DNA of 11,340 nucleotides from an uncultured Collinsella sp. (GTDB lineage Bacteria; Actinomycetota; Coriobacteriia; Coriobacteriales; Coriobacteriaceae). The stretch's first letter is position 1. Every line of letters starts with the position of its first letter. A model generated the notes under the pieces. It searched no databases, was not told the DNA's origin, and saw only the letters and a program-made list of their open reading frames with translations. The DNA is taken from assembly GCA_900553345.1 (NCBI GenBank), contig USDE01000025.1, forward strand, positions 1 through 11,340, written 5' to 3'. A program made the translations under genes and the position numbers. This document shows positions 5,206 to 11,340 of the stretch, piece after piece.

Positions 5206-6862
5206 GAAAGTTTGCTCCTTCCCGATCTTGTTTGCGCTGCTTGCCCTCCTGATTGGCACCTGCGCGGCTGTGTTCCCCGCATCCGCGCAGGCCGTGCCGA
5301 CCTCGACCGGTTCCATCACGGTGAGCGGCACCGTGGCGCGCAGCTGCGACGCCTACCAGATCTTTAGCGCCAACGTCGTCGACGGCGACAGCGACGCCAA
5401 GATCGCCACCGACCTCGCCTGGGCAAGCGACGCCGTGCGCGACGCCGCGCTGCCTGTGCTGCACAGCGCCGGCATGCCCAACTCCCAGACCACCGCGCAG
5501 GAAGCTGCCGAATGGCTCAACGCCGATTCCCACCTTACGAGCGCGCTGAGCGCACAGCTCGCTCGTTCCCTCCAGAGCTCTGACGCCGTGCCCCTTAACG
5601 CGGGCACGGCGTCAGAGCTGCCCTGTGGCTACTGGCTCATCGTCGCCGACGACGACGTCATCGCCCAGGGCGAGGCCGGCACCGCGCCGATCATGGCCCT
5701 GGTCGGCGGCAGCGCCGTCACCGTCAAGCCCAAGGCCGCGACGCCCAAGGTCTCCAAGCATGTGCTGGAGGGCAGCACCGCCGCCTGGCAGAAGGCCGCC
5801 GACGCCACGGTCGCCGACGACCTGTACTGGCGCCTCTCCGCCACGGTCCCGGCGGGTCTTACCGCCTACGACACCTATACGGTGCAGTTCGTCGACACCA
5901 TGAGCGCGGGGCTCGACCCCTCCAAGGTGGCCGCGAGCATGCGCGTGTACGTGGCGGCGGGCGCGGACGGCGGCTTCGACGTCGTGTCGGCCGACAAGGA
6001 CGGCCGCGCCGGCACCGAACCCGCGAAGGGTTGGACCGACATCACGGCTCAGTGCGCCACCAAGGTAGCGGCCGACGGCAAGACCTTCACCGTGCGCACC
6101 GGTGACCTAATCGCCGCGCTCGGCGGGGCCGACGCCTTCATCGCGGGCGCCCGCGTGGTCGCCGTGTACAACGCACCGCTCAACAGCGCATGCAACCACG
6201 GCATCGCGAAGGGCAACCCCAACGAGGTCTACCTGCGCTACCCGCGCTCTCCCTTTGCCGACCAGTCCGGCGAGGCCGGCTTTACCCGCACGCCGAGCGA
6301 TGACGCGTGCGCCTACACCTGGGATCTCGCGCTCACCAAGCGCGGCAGCGACGGCGACAAGCCACTTGCCGGGGCGGTCCTGAGCATCGCCGACGACCGC
6401 GGCCGCACGCTGGCGGCCGACGGCACATGGGATGCGGAGGGCAAGGCCACCGTCACCACGGGCGAGGACGGCCGCGTGACCGTCTCGGGCGTGGACTCGG
6501 GCAAGCTGGAGGTCCGCGAGCTCAAGGCGCCCAAGGGCTACACCGCCTTCGAGGGCACGCGCTCCGTGACGGTCAAGGCCGAGGGCCTGGACGTCGATCA
6601 GGTGGCCGCCGCCAAGCCCAAGCTCACCATCACGGCCGAGTCGCCCCTGCGCGCCGACAGCGCGGACGGGTCGACGGGCAGCCTGGAGGCGTCGCTCATC
6701 AACACGCCCACCGGCACACCCCCTAGCATTACCACCGGAGGCTTTATGCCCTCGACTGGCGATATGGCAATGTACGCCGCGGCCGCCGCAGCGGTCGCCG
6801 GAGCCGCGCTCATCGTGGTCGCGCTCCTGGTCAAGCGGGGAGGTGGCAGCCATAAAGAGTAG
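5198..6862 (+). CDS. SpaA-type minor or basal pilin with MPSTG sorting signal
   Basis: This gene encodes a 554-residue pilin. I start it at GTG 5198 because GGGAGG (5184-5189) lies eight bases upstream and the signal peptide then begins with NKK, cleaving after ASAQA (residue 32). The GTG overlaps the adhesin stop by 8 bases, so translation is probably coupled. Domain 1 (about 35-170) has YQIF and CGYWLIV motifs shared with the next pilin. VTVKPK (174-179) resembles the lysine pilin motif. A fimbrial D2 domain runs about 184-360. A CnaB/SpaA domain (about 377-505) carries K381, E-box E441 (VRELKAPKGY) and N502. The sorting signal MPSTG (517-521) precedes a hydrophobic helix and KRGGGSHKE. In D2, the usual YSN(N/D)P reads YPRSP, so the likely bond Asn is missing. 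It is more GC-rich than both neighbours. By family it is either a base or a minor decorating pilin. Confidence 0.85.
   Translation: MNKKVCSFPILFALLALLIGTCAAVFPASAQAVPTSTGSITVSGTVARSCDAYQIFSANVVDGDSDAKIATDLAWASDAVRDAALPVLHSAGMPNSQTTAQEAAEWLNADSHLTSALSAQLARSLQSSDAVPLNAGTASELPCGYWLIVADDDVIAQGEAGTAPIMALVGGSAVTVKPKAATPKVSKHVLEGSTAAWQKAADATVADDLYWRLSATVPAGLTAYDTYTVQFVDTMSAGLDPSKVAASMRVYVAAGADGGFDVVSADKDGRAGTEPAKGWTDITAQCATKVAADGKTFTVRTGDLIAALGGADAFIAGARVVAVYNAPLNSACNHGIAKGNPNEVYLRYPRSPFADQSGEAGFTRTPSDDACAYTWDLALTKRGSDGDKPLAGAVLSIADDRGRTLAADGTWDAEGKATVTTGEDGRVTVSGVDSGKLEVRELKAPKGYTAFEGTRSVTVKAEGLDVDQVAAAKPKLTITAESPLRADSADGSTGSLEASLINTPTGTPPSITTGGFMPSTGDMAMYAAAAAAVAGAALIVVALLVKRGGGSHKE
5576..5619. 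repeat. Perfect 18-bp inverted repeat inside the second pilin gene
   Basis: AGCTCTGACGCCGTGCCC (5576-5593) and GGGCACGGCGTCAGAGCT (5602-5619) are exact inverse complements around an 8-base loop. It lies within domain 1 of the pilin, roughly codons 127-141. No T run follows. A stem this long and GC-rich should fold strongly in mRNA when ribosomes are sparse. It may slow ribosomes or RNA polymerase, or mark a recombination or insertion scar. Confidence 0.85.
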
Positions 6863-6970
6863 CTGGCAGCCCCACAGAGAGCGGGGCGAGACGTAGCGAA
6901 GTAGATGCTAAGACACAGACAGATGATGACCGATCGAATGGGAACCAACTGGAAAACGGAGGAAAAGAAG
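6863..6970 (+). other. Spacer between second and third pilin genes
   Basis: The 108-base gap holds a short hairpin, GCCCC paired with GGGGC (6870-6888), without a T run. No clear promoter is seen. The hairpin could mark an mRNA processing or stability point that lets the shaft pilin be made in larger amounts than the genes before it. This is only an inference from position. Confidence 0.3.
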
Positions 6971-8770
6971 ATGAGCATGAGCAAGAACATCGCACGCCTG
7001 GCAGTAACGGCAGGCCTCACCGCAGCGTTGAGCTTCGGTGGAGTGATGGCCCCGGTGACCATGGCGTTTGCTGCGAGTACGCCGACGGTGGCCACGGACG
7101 GCAACGTGGCGATTAAGGAGGATACCTACAAGGATACGACCTTTAAGGGAATCAAGATTTTCTCGGCAAAGGTCACGCAGGCCAAGGATGGAGAAGCCTG
7201 GTCTGGTGACAAGACGCTCTCCGACATTGAATGGGCAAATGAATCCGTGATGAACGCAGTGACTGCAGCTTATGGTGCTAATGAGTCCAAGCCTGATGGT
7301 TTCCCAACCGGCGCAGAAGCTAAATCTGCTCAGGCATGGGCCCAGTTCATCAATAAGCACGGGGCCGACGTTGCGGGCAATAACGTCAATGCCGGAAGCG
7401 TGCTCGACAAGATTGCTGCTGCCGTTGAGAAGGCCGGCATTTCCGAAGGCACTGACGGTTGGGTAACTGCTGGCAGTAACGGCTCTTTTGATAACTTGGC
7501 TACTGGCTACTGGCTCTTCGTGACTAAGAGCGTCGGCAAGAAACCAGATGCTGTCGCCGAGGGCAACACGGATACCTTCACTTCGCCAATTTTCGCCGTT
7601 GTCGGCGGTTCCGCTGAGAACTTAACTCCCAAGAAGAAGGTCCCCACTGTGACCAAGGCCGTCAGGGATGACAAAGAGGGCAGCTCTTTTGGCGATAATG
7701 TGTTCACGAATCCCAACATGGCTGCAGACTCCCGAATGGATCAGTTTATCGATTATCAGCTTACCGGTACCGTTGCGGGTAACATCGACACTTACAGCAC
7801 CTACAAGTACACCTTCACGGATAATCTTCCCAAATCCATGACGCCCAAGTTCACTGATGAAGCCAGCACGACCCCCGCTGTGACAGTTAAGATTGACGGC
7901 AAAAAGGTCATTTCTGGCTATACCGCAACCTTTGATGACAGCAACGTGCTCACGGTTGATTTCGGCGACCTTAAGGTTTGCAAGGGTGAGAACGAGTCGG
8001 ATATTGCCGTCACCGGTAACTCTACTGTGACTGTTGAGTACCAGGCCAAGCTTGATCCTGCAAAGATTTTTGAAAACGGCAAGGATGGTGCAATTAATTC
8101 GACGTTTGGCAGCTTGGTGGGTAAACCCCAGAAGAATACAGTTACGTTGACCTATTCCAACAATCCGCATGCCGACGGTACCGGCACCACGGTTGAGCAT
8201 CCTGCCTATGACTACACCTATGGCATCGATGTAACCAAGGTTGGTTCAGAGGCTGAGAATCCGACTCTCGCCGATGTTGAGTTTACGCTGCAGGAGCAGG
8301 GCGATACCGATAGCTATATCAAGGCAAATGGTACCAAGACGTTCGATAAAAAACAGGCAACGCTGACGACCGACGCAAACGGCAAGATTAACGTTGTCGG
8401 TCTCGATGAGGGCACTTACGTCCTTACAGAGGTCAAACCGGCGCCTGGTTACGATAACTCTCACAGCAAGGGAATTACGTTTACCATTACTCGCGATTCG
8501 CTTCCGGCAAATGATACGACTGTTGTGAATCCCGGCTGCACTCTTGCTTCTGGTACCAATGAGGATCTCGTCAAGGTGGCTCAAACTAATACCGAGACCG
8601 CCGACGGCAAGGTGCACATCACCGTTGTCGACCAGAAGGGTTCCGGCCTCCCGCTCACCGGTCTTAACGGCGTGACCTTCACTTGGATTGCTGGTGGCGC
8701 GGTGCTGTGCATCGGTGTGGCGCACCTCATCCGCAGCCGTAAGCAGGCTGAGGAGTCCGAGCAGGAGTAA
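6971..8770 (+). CDS. Major (shaft) pilin with D1, D2 and CnaB domains and LPLTG signal
   Basis: This 599-residue protein has the standard layout of a SpaA-type shaft pilin. GGAGGA (6958-6963) is seven bases before ATG 6971; an in-frame ATG at 6977 is the alternative. The signal peptide ends near MAFA (34). Domain 1 spans about 35-220, with IKIF and GYWLFV motifs like those of the preceding pilin. TPKKK (K221-K223) is where the polymerising lysine is expected. D2 (about 225-400) has K229 and the canonical YSNNP (395-399). The CnaB domain has K423 and E-box E487 (LTEVKPAPGY), with D554 in VVDQKG where many relatives have Asn, so a Lys-Asp bond is possible. The LPLTG signal (560-564), a membrane helix and an RSRK tail end it. 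A class C sortase would link LPLTG of one subunit to the pilin lysine of the next. Base composition resembles the adhesin gene. Confidence 0.9.
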   Translation: MSMSKNIARLAVTAGLTAALSFGGVMAPVTMAFAASTPTVATDGNVAIKEDTYKDTTFKGIKIFSAKVTQAKDGEAWSGDKTLSDIEWANESVMNAVTAAYGANESKPDGFPTGAEAKSAQAWAQFINKHGADVAGNNVNAGSVLDKIAAAVEKAGISEGTDGWVTAGSNGSFDNLATGYWLFVTKSVGKKPDAVAEGNTDTFTSPIFAVVGGSAENLTPKKKVPTVTKAVRDDKEGSSFGDNVFTNPNMAADSRMDQFIDYQLTGTVAGNIDTYSTYKYTFTDNLPKSMTPKFTDEASTTPAVTVKIDGKKVISGYTATFDDSNVLTVDFGDLKVCKGENESDIAVTGNSTVTVEYQAKLDPAKIFENGKDGAINSTFGSLVGKPQKNTVTLTYSNNPHADGTGTTVEHPAYDYTYGIDVTKVGSEAENPTLADVEFTLQEQGDTDSYIKANGTKTFDKKQATLTTDANGKINVVGLDEGTYVLTEVKPAPGYDNSHSKGITFTITRDSLPANDTTVVNPGCTLASGTNEDLVKVAQTNTETADGKVHITVVDQKGSGLPLTGLNGVTFTWIAGGAVLCIGVAHLIRSRKQAEESEQE

Positions 8771-8870
8771 CGCTCACTCACCCATCCCTTTGGCAGGTGG
8801 GATGTGATGGCCATGAGACTTGCGGACACTTTTCTTGTCCATCGACGTTCTTGCTTTGCCATTCTCTTTT

Positions 8871-8909
8871 CGGGGCAGACTCCGCGCTGGAGTTTGCCCC
8901 GTTCTTTTT
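8871..8909 (+). terminator. Strong intrinsic terminator of the pilus operon
   Basis: CGGGGCAGACTCC (8871-8883) pairs with GGAGTTTGCCCCG (8889-8901) over 13 positions with a single G-U pair, around the loop GCGCT. TTCTTTTT follows at 8902-8909. It lies 100 bases after the shaft pilin stop and should separate the pilins from the following module and from the presumed sortase. Confidence 0.88.
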
Positions 8910-9240
8910 GGACAACGCAGGCAGCCTCCACCGTCCGGTGCGGACTCATCCGTCATCGCGTTTCTTGACTCGTATGAGGTTCGGTTTAAGGTCCGTGGGC
9001 GCTCGCGCGGTGCGGACGGTAGAAGGCATTTGCGCCGCAACAAGCGCAAATAAGAATGCCCGGGGGTCGGATCCCGGGCATTTAACTAAAGCTGAAAACT
9101 AGGCCGCCCGCGCTCCCAAACATTTACGCGGGGTGCGTCGTTTTCTAGTGATATTGTATCCCGAATTGCCCCGCCGATCCGGGACATTTTGAAAACAACC
9201 GAAAAACTCAAATGCTGGCTTAGGCGCGAACGAGATCTCT
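8910..9240. other. Gene-free spacer with two tandem hairpins
   Basis: No gene with a ribosome site or protein-like codon use is seen on either strand. Two perfect hairpins lie in tandem: ATTTGCGC/GCGCAAAT (9028-9035, 9044-9051) and AATGCCCGGG/CCCGGGCATT (9055-9064, 9073-9082). Neither is followed by a T run on the + strand. They could belong to a small structured RNA or mark an insertion boundary. I find no matching copy beyond the toxin gene. Confidence 0.5.
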
Positions 9241-9241
9241 T

Positions 9242-9282
9242 TAATTCCGAAAATTATGTATAATTCCAATATAAACTGGAAT
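9242..9282 (+). promoter_or_regulatory. Promoter and probable autoregulatory operator of the AbiE-like pair
   Basis: A perfect -10 TATAAT is at 9259-9264; the -35 region is weak. TAATTCC occurs at 9242-9248 and again at 9261-9267. ATTCCA (9263-9268) is inverted as TGGAAT (9277-9282) eight bases further on. The three half-sites overlap or flank the -10 and the expected transcription start, which suits repression by a DNA-binding antitoxin. AbiEi proteins are known to bind inverted repeats at their own promoter. Confidence 0.5.
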
Positions 9283-9294
9283 CAAACGAAAACG

Positions 9295-10263
9295 ATGGAA
9301 ATGAACGAAGCGCTAATCTACTTAAAAGAAGCACTAGGCCTCTCCGCCAAGACCAAAACTTGGCCTGGATCCGCACGCTTGCCGCTGCATCTGCGGTCGA
9401 TTGAGATCCGCGCCGTTGACGCAAACGGTTTTTCTTTTTTGCTTGCAAGTTTGCCTACTGGCGTTGGGCTTCCCGAGGCTAAGAGAGTCTATAGCCAGCT
9501 AGCCTTGCGTGCGGAGGCTCCTGTCGTCGTTTCGTTTCCTGATGCCGATGCGCGCCAGCGCAAGGCATTGGTCGCACAAGGAATCCCCTTTGTTTGCCCT
9601 GGTAGACAGGCCTTTCTTCCATTTATGGGCGCGGCCTGCACGGAGAGGGGCGGCACTAGATTTCATAATCGCGCGACCAAGATGTCATCCAACGCGCAGG
9701 CTGCCGCAATCTGGGGAGCAGGGCAGGAGTCATATCATTCCGATGACCTTTGTCGTGCGCTTGGGATTTCGGCAAGCCGCGCGAGTGAGGCCGTAACCGA
9801 GCTTGTAGACAGGGGACTCGCAAGGCGCGAGCGGCGCGAACGGCGTGTCATTGTGTTCCCCGTGGCCGTTGATCTTCTGCTCAGTGAGCACATGGCGGAG
9901 CTCTCTTCGCCTGTCTCGAAGGTCTTTTTTGCTAGGAAGACGCCGCGGGTTGACGGTCTTGCTGACGCTGGGGAGACGGCGCTCGCTGTGCGTTCGATGC
10001 TCGCTGCGCCGGGCATGGAGCAAAAGGCCGTCTTAAGAAGTACATGGCGTGAACTGAGCGACCTTGAAGTCGCAGACGGGGAGCTGCCGGATAACGAAAC
10101 GGCGATGATCCAAGTGTGGCGCTATGCGCCCGTGTTTGCCGACTCCTCCCGTATCGACGACATCTCACTTGCGCTATCTTTGGCGGCAATCGACGATGAA
10201 CGAATTCAGCTCGAACTCGATCACATGTTTGGAAAGGAATATCCATGGCAGGAAGCGCTGTAG
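9295..10263 (+). CDS. Winged-helix AbiEi-like antitoxin/regulator
   Basis: This gene encodes a cytoplasmic DNA-binding protein of about 322 residues. The N-terminal third (1-125) looks like a small alpha/beta domain ending in GIPFVCPGRQAFLPFMGAA. A winged helix follows at about 132-187: SDDLCRALGISASRASEAV as helix-turn-helix, then an Arg-rich wing (RRERRERRVIV). The C-terminal part is helical and ends beside the toxin start. By position and fold it is the antitoxin and autorepressor of an AbiE-like system. I do not recognise the exact family. The open frame extends up to ATG 9256, but that codon abuts the TATAAT box, so I use ATG 9295; ATG 9301 is equally possible and neither has a good ribosome site. 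The stop overlaps the next gene by 19 bases. It could also act as a MarR-like regulator of other genes. Confidence 0.65.
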   Translation: MEMNEALIYLKEALGLSAKTKTWPGSARLPLHLRSIEIRAVDANGFSFLLASLPTGVGLPEAKRVYSQLALRAEAPVVVSFPDADARQRKALVAQGIPFVCPGRQAFLPFMGAACTERGGTRFHNRATKMSSNAQAAAIWGAGQESYHSDDLCRALGISASRASEAVTELVDRGLARRERRERRVIVFPVAVDLLLSEHMAELSSPVSKVFFARKTPRVDGLADAGETALAVRSMLAAPGMEQKAVLRSTWRELSDLEVADGELPDNETAMIQVWRYAPVFADSSRIDDISLALSLAAIDDERIQLELDHMFGKEYPWQEAL

Positions 10264-11018
10264 AAGGTCTCCAGGTATTTCGGCAACATATGCAGGAAGC
10301 TGAAGGGTCGTATGCCCTTATCGGCGGCACAGCATGCGACATTTTGCTCGCGGAGGCGGGACTTTCGTTTAGGGCGACCCACGATTTTGATGTGGTCATT
10401 GTCGCCGATGACCGGTTGCCTCAGACGGCCGAAGCCATATGGACCTTGGTGCGTGATGGCGGCTACCGCTGCGGCTGGGGTGAAAGCGAAGCCTCGTGTT
10501 TTTATCGGTTTACGGAACCAAAGAGGCCGGGTTATCCCCATATGATCGAGCTCTTCGCGAAGTGCCCCGACTTTCTAAAGGGTCGTGAGGGAGTTGATGT
10601 GACGCCAATTCACGTTGATGAAAACATAAGCAGTCTTTCGGCTATTTTGTTGGACGATGCCTACTACAGCTTGTTTCTTCAGGGAATTCGGACAGTAGAC
10701 GGTGTTTCGGTCCTGGATACGGAATACATTGTCCCGTTCAAAGCGAAGGCGTATCTCGACCTAAAAGCTAGAAGGGAAGCCGGGGAGAACGTTGACTCGA
10801 GGAAGGTCAAAAAGCATAAACGCGATGCGCTGAGGCTTGCTCAGCTGCTTGGTGAGTCGGCGGGTGTCAACCTAGTCGAAGAGCTGAAGGACGATATGCT
10901 TGCGTTTGTTAAAGACTGTGAGGCGAGTGACATCAATCTGAAGCAGATCGGGGTTGCGGGCGTAACGACGACACAGCTAGTCGAGACGATGAAAGCAACA
11001 TATGGCCTGATTGGTTGA
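10245..11018 (+). CDS. AbiEii-like nucleotidyltransferase, putative toxin
   Basis: This 257-residue protein has the signature of the DNA polymerase beta-like nucleotidyltransferase superfamily, as in AbiEii/AbiGii and MenT toxins. The Gly-Gly motif is YALIGGTACDI (G27, G28). The metal-binding pair is ATHDFDVVI (D47, D49). A Lys/Arg-rich segment with VPFKAKAYLDLKARR (163-177) and KKHKRDALRL (189-198, D194) corresponds to the conserved Lys and Asp motifs of AbiEii. Relatives transfer nucleotides to RNA, tRNA in the case of MenT enzymes, and so stop growth; the target here is unknown. AAAGGA (10233-10238) is six bases before ATG 10245. The 19-base overlap with the antitoxin gene gives coupled translation. 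The likely role is phage defence by abortive infection or locus maintenance. A nucleotidyltransferase acting on a small molecule remains possible. Confidence 0.7.
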   Translation: MAGSAVEGLQVFRQHMQEAEGSYALIGGTACDILLAEAGLSFRATHDFDVVIVADDRLPQTAEAIWTLVRDGGYRCGWGESEASCFYRFTEPKRPGYPHMIELFAKCPDFLKGREGVDVTPIHVDENISSLSAILLDDAYYSLFLQGIRTVDGVSVLDTEYIVPFKAKAYLDLKARREAGENVDSRKVKKHKRDALRLAQLLGESAGVNLVEELKDDMLAFVKDCEASDINLKQIGVAGVTTTQLVETMKATYGLIG

Positions 11019-11032
11019 GCGAGGTTAGGTAG

Positions 11033-11065
11033 TCCGGATAATGCAGTCTGGCTGCGTTGTCCGGG
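11033..11065 (+). other. Hairpin between toxin gene and presumed sortase gene
   Basis: CCGGATAATGCAG (11034-11046) pairs with CTGCGTTGTCCGG (11052-11064), with two G-U pairs and the loop TCTGG. An outer T-G pair adds 11033-11065. GGTAGGGG follows instead of a T run, so simple intrinsic termination is unlikely. G-U pairs fit an RNA-level structure better than a DNA operator. It may be a processing site or leader element of the downstream gene. Confidence 0.5.
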
Positions 11066-11129
11066 GTAGGGGCTCGCGAATCGGCTATTATTTGTTTAGA
11101 CAACTTGAGCTGTAAAGGAGTGATCGGCG

Positions 11130-11340
11130 ATGGCGCAGGGTGCCAAACACATGAAGAGCGATAACGCCGCGGCCAGCGGCGGCTCAAGCCCACAGCCCAA
11201 GCCCAAGGGTGGTAAGCGTCGTCGCAAACGGTTGCCGCGCTGGGCCGACCGGCTCATCACCATCGTCATCATCCTTATTGGCGTGGGCCTTATGACCTGG
11301 CCGTGGATTCTGGACCGGCTCGAGGCCTCGGGCGTGTTCA
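11130..11340 (+). CDS. Probable pilus (class C) sortase, N-terminal part
   Basis: AAAGGAG (11114-11120) lies nine bases before ATG 11130, and the frame stays open to the window edge, giving 70 residues. They comprise a Ser/Pro/Lys-rich cytoplasmic start, a highly basic segment (KGGKRRRKRLPRWADR) and one hydrophobic helix (LITIVIILIGVGLMTW) followed by PWILDRLEASGVF. That is the N-terminal anchor layout of class C sortases: basic residues, helix, then a short extracytoplasmic lead to the catalytic beta-barrel. The catalytic His-Cys-Arg lie beyond the window, so the call depends on layout and on the pilin genes upstream. Its own good ribosome site and the terminator at 8871-8909 imply separate transcription. 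Any basic single-pass membrane protein would look similar here. Confidence 0.55.
   Translation, partial: MAQGAKHMKSDNAAASGGSSPQPKPKGGKRRRKRLPRWADRLITIVIILIGVGLMTWPWILDRLEASGVF

Noticed and set aside
4465..5331. 288-residue minus-strand open frame across the end of the adhesin gene and the start of the second pilin
   Set aside because: It covers two real genes with clear domains and signals; its sequence shows no recognisable fold and no start context.
6905..6970. Upstream start for the shaft pilin
   Set aside because: It would put 22 polar residues before the signal peptide and place the good ribosome site GGAGGA inside the gene.
8797..9102. Open frame in the spacer after the pilus terminator
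   Set aside because: It runs through the terminator and both tandem hairpins, has no ribosome site and has a low-quality, Cys/Arg/His-mixed sequence.
9256..9294. Upstream start ATG 9256 for the antitoxin-like gene
   Set aside because: The ATG directly abuts the TATAAT box at 9259-9264 and the extra residues (Asn, Thr, Trp, Lys) do not look like part of the domain.
8910..11064. Flanking direct or inverted repeats marking the AbiE-like pair as a mobile element
   Set aside because: I compared the left spacer with 11019-11129 and found no convincing matching ends or target duplication, and no recombinase gene is present.

Overview
The window looks like chromosomal DNA of a GC-rich Gram-positive gut actinobacterium. 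I think the class is Coriobacteriia and the genus probably Collinsella. That is an inference from codon usage, the cell-wall sorting signals and the recurring CACCACAAAGG hairpin repeat, not from a marker gene. All convincing genes are on the + strand.

Layout. (1) 1-201 is the 3' end of a major-facilitator transporter. It is followed by a long hairpin (201-265), a REP-like hairpin with a T run (297-334) and a candidate promoter. (2) 424-1245 is a Cof-type HAD phosphatase, with a second copy of the REP-like hairpin just behind it (1260-1290). (3) 1246-1749 is an AT-rich gene-free stretch with clustered direct repeats and a candidate promoter, which I read as the control region of the pilus operon. 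(4) 1750-8770 holds three sortase-dependent pilins. The first is a 1151-residue beta-helix adhesin with two FctA-type isopeptide domains and LPLSG. The second is a 554-residue minor or basal pilin (MPSTG) whose start overlaps the end of the first gene. The third is a 599-residue shaft-type pilin (LPLTG). A strong intrinsic terminator (8871-8909) ends the block. (5) 8910-9294 is gene-free, with two tandem hairpins and a promoter/operator-like region. (6) 9295-11018 is a two-gene, overlapping AbiE-like module: a winged-helix antitoxin/regulator and a nucleotidyltransferase toxin. (7) From 11130 to the window edge is the N-terminus of a basic, membrane-anchored protein, best explained as the pilus sortase.

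How the parts fit. The three pilins plus the downstream sortase would make a covalent surface pilus: beta-helix adhesin probably at the tip, LPLTG pilin as shaft, MPSTG pilin as base or minor subunit. The main observation is a run of nine G in the adhesin gene, just after the signal peptide. One base gained or lost gives a stop within about 10 codons, so the adhesin is a good candidate for phase variation. The overlap with the second pilin gene and a C-rich, G-poor stretch at the junction offer a way for the OFF state to lower expression of the rest of the operon. The second oddity is that the AbiE-like pair sits between the shaft pilin and the sortase. The second pilin also differs from its neighbours in composition and sorting tail, so the locus looks mosaic.
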